NCBI RefSeq assembly: GCF_039679125.1
Contig: NZ_CP155551.1
Location: forward strand, 2,542,001-2,606,000
Direction: 5' to 3'
Length of the DNA: 64,000 bases
Origin: Blastococcus sp. HT6-4
Lineage (GTDB): Bacteria; Actinomycetota; Actinomycetes; Mycobacteriales; Geodermatophilaceae
Shown here: in pieces, positions 54,112 through 63,692 of the stretch
Layout: each line of letters starts with the position of its first letter
Numbering within the stretch: position 1 is the first letter of the stretch
The notes under the pieces: model-generated
The model's database searches: none
Seen by the model: the letters and a program-made list of their open reading frames with translations, nothing else
Told to the model about the DNA's origin: nothing
Position numbers and translations under genes: made by a program

Positions 54112-57100
54112 TGCTCCCCCAGCCGGGCCAGCAGGGCGGTGACCTGGTCCTCGGGGAGCTCGTCGATCCGGGCGAGCAGTTCCTCGACCTCCGTCATGCT
54201 GAGCTCCGCGACGGCGGGGGGTGGCGCGGGCGGCTCCGTGTGCGGCGCACCCTCCGGCAGGAGCCGGTCGATCACCGCCGCGACATCGGCCACCCGAGGA
54301 GCAGCGAGCACCTCCCCCATCGGCAGGTCGACCGCGAAGTCCGCCCGCAGCCGGGCGACCATCCGCGCAGCCAGCAGGGACTGGCCGCCGAGCGCGAAGA
54401 ACGACTCGTCCGCGGGCACCGGACGGCCCAGGAGCTCCGCCCAGACCGCGGCGACCCGTCGCTCGGTCGGCGTCCCGGGCTCCCGCCCGCCGGTGACGAA
54501 CGCGGTCCGCGGGCGCGGGAGCCGACCCCGGTCGATCTTCCCGGTGGTCGTCTCCGGCATGGCGTCGAGCACGACCAGTGCCTGCGGGACCATCCACTCG
54601 GGCAGCTCCCCCAGCAGCTCCCTGCGCAACCGGTCCGCCGGGTCCTCGCCCACGGGCTGCCTGTCGCCGGCCACCTGGACCCAGCCCACCAGGACCGGGG
54701 CTCCGCTGACCACCTCGACGGCGTCCACGGCTGCGCGGAGCACTCCCTCGCAGCGCTCGAGGACCGCCTCGACCTCCCCGGGCTCGATGCGCCGCCCGCG
54801 CACCTTCAGCTGCCGGTCGGTCCGGCCGAGCAGGTCCACCTCGCCGTCCGCCGTCCAGCGCGCCCGGTCACCGGTGCGGTACCAGCGCCGGCCGTCGCGG
54901 ACGACGAACCGCTCCGCGGTCCGCACCGGGTCACCGAGGTAGCCGTCGGCCAGCAGCTCCCCGCCCAGCAGCAGCTCACCGGTGACGCCGGGGGGCAGCC
55001 GGTGGCCCGCGGCGTCGCCCACCCGTGCGAGCACGCCGGCGATCGGCCGTCCCACGGGGACCCGGCCCGTCTCCGCGCCCGTGCAGGTGTGCGCGAGCGC
55101 CCACACGGTGCACTCGGTGGGCCCGTACTCGTTGACGAGGGTGGCCCGGGGCAGGACGGCCCGGTGCGCGCTCACCAGCGACGGCGGGCAGGCCTCGCCA
55201 CCGAGTGTCACCAGCCGCAACGAGGCCAGGCTGTCGGCCGCGGCCAGGTCGAGCAGCAGTCGGTGGTGCGACGGCACGATGTCCAGCTGGCCGACCCCGT
55301 GGCGGTGCACCAGCCCGGCCAGCAGCTCCGGGTCCAGGCGCTCCTCCTCCCGGGCCATCACCAGGACGCCGCCGGTCCAGAGGTACCAGCCGATGATGCC
55401 CAGCCCCGCGTCGAAAGCGAGGTCGTGGCTCACCAGGGCCACCGGCGGCCGGTCGGGATAGGCCTCCACCCGCGCCACCGTCGAGGCCGCGAAGGCCGCC
55501 TGACCGACGACGACACCCTTGGGCTCCCCGGTGCTGCCGGACGTGAACAGCACGTACGCCGCGGGTCGGGGGGCGCTGTCCGCCTCCTCCCACGGCTGCG
55601 CGAGCTCCGGCAGGGCGTCCATCACCGCCCGGTCGAGCACCGTGCGCGCGCCCGCACCCGCGGCCACGGCAGTGAGCCGGGCGGCCGGCAGGGTCTCTCC
55701 CACCGGCACCGGGACGGCGGCCGCCCGCCAGCACCCCACCACCGCAGCGACGGCGTCCGCGCAGCCGTCGAGCGCGACGACGACGGCCTCGCCGGGCCGG
55801 GTCCCGTTCGCGGTGAGCCAGGCGGCCACGGCGCCGGCCCGGTCCCACAGCTCGGCGCGGGTCCAGGTGCCGGTGGAGTCGACGACCACCTGGGCGGTGG
55901 GCTCCTCGGCCACCCGGAGCCGGAACTGGTCCAGCACGGTGGTGGGCACCGGCTCGGCCGGCCGGCCCTCCCACTCGTCGAGCCGCCGCTGCTCGGCCGG
56001 GGTGAGCAACGGGAGCGCGGCCACCGGGGCGTCCGGCTCCCGCAGCGCCGCCGCGAGCAGCCCCAGCCACCTTTCGACCAGCACCTCGACGGTCCCCCGG
56101 TCGAAGCGGGCGGTGGCGTAGACGGCGTCGAGGACGAGTTCGCCGTCCCGGCGCTCCAGGTACAGGTCGAGGTCCGAGTAGGCCGCGGCGCTGGGCCGGC
56201 CGACCCTGCGCATCCGGCCACCGGGCACCGTGAGGTCCGGCTGCTGCGCCTCCAGGAGGTTCAGGAGCACCGTCGGCGCCTCCTCGCGGACGGCCTCGCC
56301 GACCTCCCGCATCGCCAGTTCCACGGGCAGCCACCGGTGCGGCTCACCCGCCGCGGCCTCCACCGCGACCCGGCGCGCCACCTCGGCGAAACGGGGATCG
56401 CCGGAGACGTCGACACGGAACAGCGCGGTGTTGATGCAGCAACCCACCACGCGGTCCAGAGCGGGGTCCCCACGGCCGGACGACGGGCCGGAGAGCACCA
56501 GCTCCTCTCGGCCGGCCGACCGGGCGAGCAGGATCCCCAGCGACGCGGCCAGGACGGCGTACGGGGTCACGCCCAGCCGCCCGGCGACCTCGGTGAGTCC
56601 CGCGTCCAGCCGCTCGCCGACGGGGAGCGACACGACGGCGCCGGTGAGGTCCGGCTGGGCCGGGCGTGGGCGGTCGTAGGGCAGCACCGCTCCCCCGACG
56701 CCGGCGCTGCGGTGCAGCTGGTCGGTGACGTACGCGACGGCGGCCCGGCGCCGCTCCCCGGTGTGCTCGGCGGTCCACTCGACCAGGTCGGCGTACTCGA
56801 CCGCGGGCACCGGCAGGTCCGTGGCGCTGCCGCCGGCGCGGACACATGCCGCGATCTCCTCGGCGATCAGGCCGAGACTCCAGCCGTCCGCGACCGTGTG
56901 GTGCACCACCAGGAGCAGCGCGGGGCCCTCCGGGGTCGACGCCACACCGGCGCGCACGAGCGGTGCCGAGCCCAGGTCGAAGGGCGCCGCGGCGAAGTCG
57001 TCGGCCAGGGCCTCGAGCGACGGCCGGTCCGGCGCGGCCGGGAGGTCGGAGAACGGAACCGCGACCTCCGGGTGGACCACCTGCTGCAGGCCGTCGGCGG

Positions 57101-59153
57101 TCAGCTCGAACGCGGTGCGCAGGGCGGCGTGCCGGGCCACCAGGTCGGCCACCGCCCGATGGAGCAGCCCGGCCTCGGTGCCGGAGGGGAACACCAGTGC
57201 CTCGACCAGGTTCGACCGGCCCGCACCGCCGCGGACGTGCTCCAGGTACCAGAACGACTCCTGCCGTGCCGCGGCCGGGAGCCGGTAGCCGGCCGGGCGG
57301 GGACGGCGGCGCAGCACCGGCCCGGCGACCGCGGGCGGCCGGTGCCGCACCCGGTCGGCGAGCGCGGCGACCGTCGGGCCGGCGAGCAGGTCGGCGGGGG
57401 CGACGTCGACTCCCAGGTCGTCGCGCAGGCGCGCGACCACGCGGGCGACGCCCAAGCTCTGGCCACCGGCGCCGAAGAAGTCGGTGTTCCGGTCGGCCTC
57501 GGCACCCAGCACGGCGGTGAAGGCGGCGGCCACGCACCGCTCGACGTCGTCCCGCGGTGGTTCGGCGCCCGGGCCCGCGGCCGCCGCCGGCCGAGGCGGC
57601 GCGGGCAGCCGGCGGCGATCCACCTTGCCGCCCGGTGTCAGCGGGAGCGCGTCGAGGACCACCACCGCGGCCGGACGCAGGTGCCGGGGCAGCCGCTCGG
57701 CGAGCGCGGCGAGCAGCCCCTCCTCGGTCAGCGTCGCTCCCGGCACCGGCCCGACGAACGCGACCAGCCGCTCCTCGGGGCCGCGCGCATCCACCTCGAC
57801 GGCGGCCGCCGACACCCCGGGCAGGCCACCGAGGACCGTCTCGATCTCCTCGGGCTCGATCCGCTGACCACGGATCTTGACCTGCCGGTCCCGGCGGCCG
57901 CAGAAGTGCAGCAGGCCCTCGTCGTCCCACCGCACCAGGTCGCCGGTGCGGTAGCGGGGCTCCCCCGTCGCGGGGTCGGGCTCGAAGGCCGGGTGATCGG
58001 GCCGGCCCGCGTAGCCCCTGGCCACGCACGGGCCGGCCACCCACAGCTCCCCGACCGCTCCGTGCGGCACCGGTCGCCCCGCCTCGTCCAGCACCGCCAC
58101 CGCGGTGTTCGGGTGCGGCCGGCCGATCGGGACGTCGTCCCCCTGCCAACCGGCCGGCACGTCGAACGCCGTGGCCGCGACCGTCACCTCGGTCGGTCCG
58201 TAGTCGTTGACCAGCCGCGCCCCCGGGAGAGCCCGCCGCGTCGCGGCGACGAGCCCCGGCGGCAGCACCTCACCGCCGAGGATGACCTTGCGGACGGAGT
58301 CCAGATCGCCCGGCCGGGCCAGCTCCACCAGCGTCGCGAACCAGGACGGCACGGGTTCCAGGTGGGTGATCCGCTCGGCCCGGACGACCCCCGCCACCCG
58401 CCCCGGGTCGCCGGCCAGCCCGTCCGGCACCATCACCAGGCAGCCGCCGCGGGCCACCGTCGAGTAGAGGCCGCCGACCGCGCCGTCGAACGTCATCGAG
58501 CTGTGCAGCAGGTAGCGGCAGGGCTCGTCGGGCCGGTCCAGGTACGCCGGCAGCCGGTGCAGCACGTTGGCGTGCGAGACCTGCACGCCCTTGGGCCGGC
58601 CCGTGCTGCCGGAGGTGAACAGCACGTAGGCGAGCGCGGTCGGCAGCACGTCCGCCGGGGGGCACGGTTCGTCCGGCAGCGGCGCATCGAGGTCGACGAC
58701 CCGCCCGCCCGGCCCCAGCACCGCGGCCGCCCGGTCGGGCGAGAGCCTCGCCCCGGCGAGCGTGCGCGCGCCGGAGACCTCGGCGACGTACGCCCAGTGC
58801 TCGTCGGGGGCACCGGGGTCGACCGGCACGTAGGTGACCCCGGAGCGGACCAGGGCCAGGATCGCGGGGACCAGCGCGGGTGACCGGGTGGCCACCAGCA
58901 GCACCGCGTCCCCACGGTGCAGCCCGGCCAGCTCGAGCGCGTGGCAGCGTCGGGCGACCTCTGCCTCGAGCTGCCGGTAGGTCCACCGGACCGTCGTCCC
59001 GTCGTCGCCGAGCACGACCAGGGCCTCGCGCTCCGGGAACGCCGCGGCCGACCGCGCCAGCAGGTCACCGAGCACGTTGCCGGGGGCCGGGAGCGTCGGC
59101 CCCACCACCCACTCAGGTCGACCGCTGGCCCGTGCGCCGGGCGGCTGATGCAT
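54108..59153 (-). CDS. Nonribosomal peptide synthetase, modules A-T-C-A-T
   Basis: 1681 residues. A1 (about 15-525) starts synthesis: VLFTSGSTGRPKGVQVSH, NDYGPTEVTVAATAF, YRTGDLVRWDD, PGGKVDRRRL; code D-G-G-P-I-G-D-V-A-K. T1 has FFGAGGQSLGVAR. C (about 640-1065) has LVVHHTVADGWSLGL, an intact HHxxxDG motif. A2 (about 1090-1560) has VLFTSGSTGEPKGVVV, NEYGPTECTVWAL; code D-A-G-I-T-G-E-V-W-K. T2 has FFALGGQSLLAARM. The last 40 residues (SMTEVEELLARIDEL) look like a docking helix to NRPS2. Codes are read by eye from GrsA positions and give no confident substrate; acidic residues at position 322 in A1 and A2 may suit basic amino acids. ATG 59153 has AGGGGA eight bases upstream. Confidence 0.93.
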   Translation of the reverse strand: MHQPPGARASGRPEWVVGPTLPAPGNVLGDLLARSAAAFPEREALVVLGDDGTTVRWTYRQLEAEVARRCHALELAGLHRGDAVLLVATRSPALVPAILALVRSGVTYVPVDPGAPDEHWAYVAEVSGARTLAGARLSPDRAAAVLGPGGRVVDLDAPLPDEPCPPADVLPTALAYVLFTSGSTGRPKGVQVSHANVLHRLPAYLDRPDEPCRYLLHSSMTFDGAVGGLYSTVARGGCLVMVPDGLAGDPGRVAGVVRAERITHLEPVPSWFATLVELARPGDLDSVRKVILGGEVLPPGLVAATRRALPGARLVNDYGPTEVTVAATAFDVPAGWQGDDVPIGRPHPNTAVAVLDEAGRPVPHGAVGELWVAGPCVARGYAGRPDHPAFEPDPATGEPRYRTGDLVRWDDEGLLHFCGRRDRQVKIRGQRIEPEEIETVLGGLPGVSAAAVEVDARGPEERLVAFVGPVPGATLTEEGLLAALAERLPRHLRPAAVVVLDALPLTPGGKVDRRRLPAPPRPAAAAGPGAEPPRDDVERCVAAAFTAVLGAEADRNTDFFGAGGQSLGVARVVARLRDDLGVDVAPADLLAGPTVAALADRVRHRPPAVAGPVLRRRPRPAGYRLPAAARQESFWYLEHVRGGAGRSNLVEALVFPSGTEAGLLHRAVADLVARHAALRTAFELTADGLQQVVHPEVAVPFSDLPAAPDRPSLEALADDFAAAPFDLGSAPLVRAGVASTPEGPALLLVVHHTVADGWSLGLIAEEIAACVRAGGSATDLPVPAVEYADLVEWTAEHTGERRRAAVAYVTDQLHRSAGVGGAVLPYDRPRPAQPDLTGAVVSLPVGERLDAGLTEVAGRLGVTPYAVLAASLGILLARSAGREELVLSGPSSGRGDPALDRVVGCCINTALFRVDVSGDPRFAEVARRVAVEAAAGEPHRWLPVELAMREVGEAVREEAPTVLLNLLEAQQPDLTVPGGRMRRVGRPSAAAYSDLDLYLERRDGELVLDAVYATARFDRGTVEVLVERWLGLLAAALREPDAPVAALPLLTPAEQRRLDEWEGRPAEPVPTTVLDQFRLRVAEEPTAQVVVDSTGTWTRAELWDRAGAVAAWLTANGTRPGEAVVVALDGCADAVAAVVGCWRAAAVPVPVGETLPAARLTAVAAGAGARTVLDRAVMDALPELAQPWEEADSAPRPAAYVLFTSGSTGEPKGVVVGQAAFAASTVARVEAYPDRPPVALVSHDLAFDAGLGIIGWYLWTGGVLVMAREEERLDPELLAGLVHRHGVGQLDIVPSHHRLLLDLAAADSLASLRLVTLGGEACPPSLVSAHRAVLPRATLVNEYGPTECTVWALAHTCTGAETGRVPVGRPIAGVLARVGDAAGHRLPPGVTGELLLGGELLADGYLGDPVRTAERFVVRDGRRWYRTGDRARWTADGEVDLLGRTDRQLKVRGRRIEPGEVEAVLERCEGVLRAAVDAVEVVSGAPVLVGWVQVAGDRQPVGEDPADRLRRELLGELPEWMVPQALVVLDAMPETTTGKIDRGRLPRPRTAFVTGGREPGTPTERRVAAVWAELLGRPVPADESFFALGGQSLLAARMVARLRADFAVDLPMGEVLAAPRVADVAAVIDRLLPEGAPHTEPPAPPPAVAELSMTEVEELLARIDELPEDQVTALLARLGEQ

Positions 59154-59260
59154 CGGTGAGTCCCCTGCTCGCAAGTGTGACGGCCCGACACAGGGTGGCA
59201 CATGCGGTCACCGTTCCGGCACCATGCGTCTTCATACCCCCAGATCGAGCAGGGAGTCGA

Positions 59261-60952
59261 GTGACCACCGCGCTGCGCCGGCTGTACCGACTGTTCGGCG
59301 TCGGCCACCGACGCCGGTGGGCGCTCCTGCTGCTGCTCGTCGGCGTGAACGGCCTGATGGAAGCCGTCGCCACCGCGCTGGTCTTCGCGCTGGTCGGCCT
59401 GCTGGCCGGCGGCTCGGTCGGGCTGCCCGTCCTCGGCGTGATCACCACCGACGCCCTGGGCATGTTCGCCGGGCTGGTCACGGTCGCGTTCCTCGTGCGC
59501 GCCGGCCTCGTCATCCTGCAGAACGCGGTGCTCTACCGGGTCAGCTACCAGGCCGGCGCCGAGCTGGAGGAACGGCTGCTCGCGGGCTACCTGTCCCTCC
59601 CCGCGCGCGACCTCCGGCGCCGGGGGCACGCCGAACTCGTCCGCAACGTGCACGACACGGTCATCGTCGTGGTCGAGGAGTGCCTGATCGCCTCCGTGCT
59701 GACCATCGGCAACGGACTGCGCATGTTCGCGATCGTCGCCGTCATGGTCGCCGTCGCGCCCGTGCCGTCGCTGTTCGCCGCCCTGGTGTTCGGCCCGGTG
59801 CTGTGGCTGGTGTCCCGGCTGGCCCGCAGGCCGGTCCGCCGGCTCGGTGAGCAGGTGGAGGCGACGCTGGCACGCAGCCTCCACCAGGCGACGGAGACCT
59901 TGGCGCTGTCCGCCGAGATCCGCGCGGCCGGCCGGACACGGCAGTTCAGCGCCCGGTTCGGCGACACCCGGCGGCAGCTCGCCCGCGCCGCGGGTACCGA
60001 GGAGGTGATCGGTGCGGTCCCCCGGTTGACGGCGGAGACCCTGCTCGTCCTGTTCGTGGTGGGCTACGTGGCGGTGGCCTTCGCCCGAGGGGCGGAGGAG
60101 AGCGTCCTGCCGACCCTCGGGCTGTTCACCTACGCCGCGCTGCGGGTGCTCCCTTCGCTGATCGAGGCGGTCTCGCTCGTGCACTCGGTCAACCACGCGG
60201 GTCCCGCGCTCGAGACGGTGATGGCAGACCTGCCCCTGCTCGCCCGGCCGACCGCCGAGGAGCCCCCCGTCCACCCGGTTGACACCATCAGGTTGTCCCG
60301 CGTGACCGTGGAGATCCCGGAGACCGGCCGGACGGTGCTGTCCGATGTCGACCTGGAGCTGCGCCGCGGCGACGTCGTGGCCGTGGTCGGCCGCAACGGC
60401 TCGGGGAAGTCGACCCTCCTCGACGTGCTCGCGGGCGCCCTCCCGCCGGCGCGGGGCGAGATCGTCGTCGACGGGACGCCCGTCCGGGCGGGGTCGGGCT
60501 CGTGGTTCGCCGGCGTCGCGCAGGTCTCCCAGCACGTCCACCTCCTCGACGCCGACATCCTCACCAACGTCACGCTCGACCCGTCCGGGGCCGAGGCGGA
60601 CGATCCGCGTCTGGCGGCCGTCATCGACGAGGTCGGGCTGCGGCCCGTGGTCGAGCGGCTGGCCGGCCGGACCGTCGGGGAGGACGGTCGATCGCTGTCC
60701 GGCGGTGAGCGCCAGCGGGTGGCGCTGGCCAGGGCGCTCCACCGGGACGCCGACGTCCTGCTCGTGGACGAGGGCTCCTCGGCCCTCGACCGCGCTGCGC
60801 GGGATGCCCTGGCCGACCTGATCCACCGCGGCGCCGCGGACCGGATCACCGTCCTGGTGACGCACGACCCCGAACTCGTCGTCACGTGCAACCGCCGCAT
60901 CCTGGTCGAGGACGGTCGACTGCACACCGAGGAGCTCGACGCCCGGACCTGA
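59261..60952 (+). CDS. ABC exporter, fused membrane and ATPase domains
   Basis: 563 residues. Six membrane helices (about 20-300) are followed by an ATPase domain with [16 protein letters not shown] (Walker A), LSGGERQRVALARAL (signature), LLVDEGSSALD (Walker B) and VTHD (H-loop). The type is that of half-transporters exporting peptides, siderophores or lipids, working as a homodimer. It is divergent from NRPS1 with 107 bases between, so it probably exports the peptide product. GTG 59261 is preceded by AGGGAG. Confidence 0.92.
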   Translation: MTTALRRLYRLFGVGHRRRWALLLLLVGVNGLMEAVATALVFALVGLLAGGSVGLPVLGVITTDALGMFAGLVTVAFLVRAGLVILQNAVLYRVSYQAGAELEERLLAGYLSLPARDLRRRGHAELVRNVHDTVIVVVEECLIASVLTIGNGLRMFAIVAVMVAVAPVPSLFAALVFGPVLWLVSRLARRPVRRLGEQVEATLARSLHQATETLALSAEIRAAGRTRQFSARFGDTRRQLARAAGTEEVIGAVPRLTAETLLVLFVVGYVAVAFARGAEESVLPTLGLFTYAALRVLPSLIEAVSLVHSVNHAGPALETVMADLPLLARPTAEEPPVHPVDTIRLSRVTVEIPETGRTVLSDVDLELRRGDVVAVVGRNGSGKSTLLDVLAGALPPARGEIVVDGTPVRAGSGSWFAGVAQVSQHVHLLDADILTNVTLDPSGAEADDPRLAAVIDEVGLRPVVERLAGRTVGEDGRSLSGGERQRVALARALHRDADVLLVDEGSSALDRAARDALADLIHRGAADRITVLVTHDPELVVTCNRRILVEDGRLHTEELDART

Positions 60953-61055
60953 CCGCGGTGAGCCACCTGGCCACCGCCTGCGGGACGGAGCTGTGGCTGC
61001 CGCACGACGGACGGGCGCCGAGCCCGGCGCACTCGACGAGGTCCTGGCCCGACCC

Positions 61056-61211
61056 GAGCGTGCAGTCCAAATCACCCGCTCCGGCGGTCCCCAGGTCCTC
61101 GACGTCGTCGACATCCGCGATCCGGAGGCCGGTCCCGGGCAGCAGCTCTACGACGCCTCCGCCGCCGGCGTGAACTTCGCCGACACCCACCACGCCCTGT
61201 CGACCAACTGA
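61056..61211 (+). pseudogene. Fragment of a quinone oxidoreductase (zinc-independent MDR family) gene
   Basis: About 50 codons read RAVQITRSGGPQVLDVVDIRD, then GPGQQLYDASAAGVNFADTHHALSTN and stop. This matches the start of NADPH:quinone reductases (MRAVQVTxxGGPEVLxVVDxPxPxPGPGQxLVxVxAAGxNFxDTH), but the expected Met is missing (preceded by PE) and the remaining ~270 residues are gone. So it is a truncated relic. It sits 100 bases after the ABC exporter gene at the edge of the NRPS locus. Confidence 0.82.
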
Positions 61212-61317
61212 ACTGACACCCAGCGCCTCGCCGACACGCGTCGCGCCACGGCCCCTATGGACGCCAGCCGATCACCCCGACCAGGGCGGGTCGGTCCGTT
61301 GCCCGAGTGCGGAGCAC

Positions 61318-61396
61318 CGAGGTCTCGAGGGGCATCGCTCTTCCTCCGGCTGCCAGGGAGGTCACGGTGCCGAGGGGGCCCGGCATCGAGACCTCG
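61318..61396. repeat. Inverted repeat with 11-base arms near the response regulator stop
   Basis: CGAGGTCTCGA (61318-61328) and TCGAGACCTCG (61386-61396) are perfect inverses 57 bases apart. The right arm touches the end of the response regulator gene. It could be a terminator with a long loop or a leftover of rearrangement. The rest of 61212-61401 shows no gene. Confidence 0.55.
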
Positions 61397-61401
61397 CCGC
61401 G

Positions 61402-62058
61402 TCACCGGTCGGGAACGGTGTCCAGGTACCGCAGGACGGCGGTCACCCGCCGGTCGGTGGCGTCGGTGGGGGGCAGGTCGAGCTTGGCGAAGATGCTGCG
61501 GATGTGCTTGTGCACCGCCCCCTCGGTGACGAACAGCCGCTCCGCGATCGCCGTGTTGCCCAGCCCTTCGGCCATCAGCGCGAGCACCTCCCGCTCGCGG
61601 GCGCTGAGCCGGTCCAGCCCGTCGTCGGGCCGGCTGCGGGCGAACAGCTGCGCCACGACGTCCGGATCGATCGCGCTCCCCCCGTTCGCCACCCGGTGCA
61701 GCGCCTCCAGGAACTGCTCCACCCGGCCGACCCGCTCCTTGAGCAGGTAGCCCAGCCGCCGGGCCCCGCCGGCGAGCAGCTCGGTTGCGAATGCCTGCTC
61801 CACGTAGGCCGAGAGCACCAGCACGGCCAGCTCCGGGTGACGGCGGCGTGCCTCCACCGCGGCGACGATGCCCTCGTCGGTGTGCGTGGGCGGCATCCGC
61901 ACGTCGACGATCGCGACGTCAGGCCGGTGCCGGTCCACTGCGGCCAGGAACTCCTGGGGCGTCCCGGCGGTGGCGACGACGTCGAGCGACTCCGCCCGCA
62001 GCAGCAGGGCCAGACCCTCCCGGAGCAGTGCGTCGTCCTCGGCGATCACGATCCGCAC
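61402..62058 (-). CDS. NarL/LuxR-family response regulator
   Basis: 218 residues. Receiver domain: [19 protein letters not shown] (acidic pocket) and VDVRMPP with phospho-acceptor Asp52, Lys in LLKERVG. C-terminal LuxR HTH: LSAREREVLALMAEGLGNTAIAERLFVTEGAVHKHIRSIFAKL. It pairs with the histidine kinase upstream. GTG 62058 (VRIVIAEDD) overlaps the kinase 3' end by 13 bases. Target genes unknown; the nearest are the kinase itself and the small membrane/ABC genes on the other strand. Confidence 0.95.
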   Translation of the reverse strand: MRIVIAEDDALLREGLALLLRAESLDVVATAGTPQEFLAAVDRHRPDVAIVDVRMPPTHTDEGIVAAVEARRRHPELAVLVLSAYVEQAFATELLAGGARRLGYLLKERVGRVEQFLEALHRVANGGSAIDPDVVAQLFARSRPDDGLDRLSAREREVLALMAEGLGNTAIAERLFVTEGAVHKHIRSIFAKLDLPPTDATDRRVTAVLRYLDTVPDR

Positions 62059-63311
62059 GGCAGCTCCGCCTCCACCACGGTCGGCCCCCCGGCGGGGCTG
62101 ACCACCCTCAGGGTCCCGTCGTGGGCCTCGACCCGGCCGCGGATGCCGGCCAGCCCCGACCCCGCGCGCTCGTCGGCGCCGCCGCGGCCGTCGTCCGCCA
62201 CCCGCACGACCAGCCGGCCATCCCCCTGCCGCACCGTCACCGTGGCCGCCCGCGCCCCGCTGTGCCGGGCCACGTTGGTGAGCGCCTCCGCGACCGCGAA
62301 GTACGCCGTCGCCTCCACGCTCGCCGGACACCGGACCGATACGTCGACCTCGACCTGGCACGGCACGGGGCACGCCGCGGCCAGCCCGGCGAGCGCCTCG
62401 GCGAGCCCGCGGTCGGCGAGCACCGGCGGCACGATGCTGCGGACGACGGAGCGGAGCTCGGCGAGCGCCAGCTCCGCCGCGTCCTGCGCCCGCTCCAGCA
62501 GCTCGTCGGTACCCGCCGGGTCGCGGGCGAGCGAGCGGCGGGCCGCACCGAGCAGGACGGTCACCGCCACCATCCGGTTCTGGGTGCCGTCGTGCAGCGA
62601 CCGCTCGATCCGCCGCAGCTCGCTGACGTGGGCGTCGAGTGCGGCCGCCCGGCTCGCCGTCAGCTGGGCGACCCGCAGCGAGAGGTCCGTGCCCGGCGGC
62701 GTCAGGAACCAGCGGGCCGTCCGCGCCTGGAGCCGGGCCATCCTCGGCGCCGCCCCGACGGTGAGCGCGGCCCAGCCCAGTCCCAGCAGCGCGACCGCGA
62801 GGACACCCGAGACGGTGTCCTCGCCCCACCACCAGAGCCCCTCGGACTCCACCTCGTCGGGCAGCAGCGGCCGCCAGAGCGGATAGGTCGTGTCCCGGAC
62901 GGCGTACAGCGGCAGCACGACGCCGATCAGGGTCCAGAGCAGTCCGCCGGTCGCGTGCGCCGCCACCCAGGCGAGTTCCCGCCCGACGACGGGGCTCCGC
63001 AGGGCGGCCCGGACGGTGCGCGGAACGGGCCCGGGGCTCGGGACCTCGACCCCCCACCGGCCCAGCCGCGCCCGCTCGCGGTCGGCGAGGCCGCGTACGG
63101 CCCGGAGCGCTCCGGGTACCAGCAGCAGACCCACGCCGATGAGGGACGCCGCGGCGACCAGCAGCAGCCAGGCGAAGAGGACGAACGCCAGCAGCGCGGT
63201 GCCCAGCCCGCCGGCGAGCTGCTCGACCGCCGTGAGCGTCGTGCGGGCGACCGCGGCGGTCGCCGGCCGGAGCCCCGCGGACCGCGCGGACCCCGGCGGC
63301 GAGATCGGCAC
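62046..63311 (-). CDS. Sensor histidine kinase, HisKA_3 type
   Basis: 421 residues with two or more membrane pairs (about 33-65 and 118-190) forming a sensor module. The dimerisation/phospho-acceptor domain has [20 protein letters not shown] (His240), and the HATPase domain [15 protein letters not shown] (N-box) and [16 protein letters not shown] (G-box). It phosphorylates the response regulator encoded downstream. Signal unknown. The divergent genes at 63468 onward (membrane protein, ABC ATPase) are typical targets of such systems. Confidence 0.94.
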   Translation of the reverse strand: MPISPPGSARSAGLRPATAAVARTTLTAVEQLAGGLGTALLAFVLFAWLLLVAAASLIGVGLLLVPGALRAVRGLADRERARLGRWGVEVPSPGPVPRTVRAALRSPVVGRELAWVAAHATGGLLWTLIGVVLPLYAVRDTTYPLWRPLLPDEVESEGLWWWGEDTVSGVLAVALLGLGWAALTVGAAPRMARLQARTARWFLTPPGTDLSLRVAQLTASRAAALDAHVSELRRIERSLHDGTQNRMVAVTVLLGAARRSLARDPAGTDELLERAQDAAELALAELRSVVRSIVPPVLADRGLAEALAGLAAACPVPCQVEVDVSVRCPASVEATAYFAVAEALTNVARHSGARAATVTVRQGDGRLVVRVADDGRGGADERAGSGLAGIRGRVEAHDGTLRVVSPAGGPTVVEAELPCGS

Positions 63312-63467
63312 ACCCGGACGCTAGGAGGCCGCGGGCCGCACGTCATCACCCCTCACCCGGAAGTACAGCCTGCACCACCCCCGGTGGGCAGCGTGCGGGA
63401 TGGGACGAGCCGCCCGGACTCCGAAGGATCGAGGACGTCCCCATCCGCCCCTCCCGAGGAGCTCCCC

Positions 63468-63692
63468 GTGCCCGATCCCTACGCCCTCGATCCCCAGGGC
63501 CCACCCACGCCCGCCCGGCCCACGACCGGCGGCGCGCTGCGCGCGTTCCTGTGGGCCCTCCTGGCGCTCAGCGTCGGCGGCAACACCCTGTCCTCGTTCG
63601 CGAGCGTGCCGGTGTGGGTGAGCCTGTCCTTCGGACTGGTCACCGCGGCGTGCATCGCGGGGCTGGTCCTCGTGCACCGCCGCGCCCGATGA
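63468..63692 (+). CDS. Small membrane protein, possible ABC-system partner
   Basis: 74 residues: a Pro-rich cytoplasmic N-terminus, then two hydrophobic segments ([39 protein letters not shown]). GTG 63468 has GAGGAG six bases upstream. It overlaps the ABC ATPase start by four bases (ATGA), so it is co-translated with it. Family not recognised. Confidence 0.75.
   Translation: MPDPYALDPQGPPTPARPTTGGALRAFLWALLALSVGGNTLSSFASVPVWVSLSFGLVTAACIAGLVLVHRRAR

Noticed and set aside
54240-58883. 1547-codon open frame on the plus strand opposite the NRPS genes
   Set aside because: It is a mirror frame of a very GC-rich gene; the residues are low-complexity Arg/Gly/Pro/Ala/His runs and no domain can be read, while the opposite strand has complete NRPS motifs.
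59154-59260. Operator in the NRPS1-exporter spacer (TGTGACGGCCCGACACA)
   Set aside because: Only four-base arms; too short to call.
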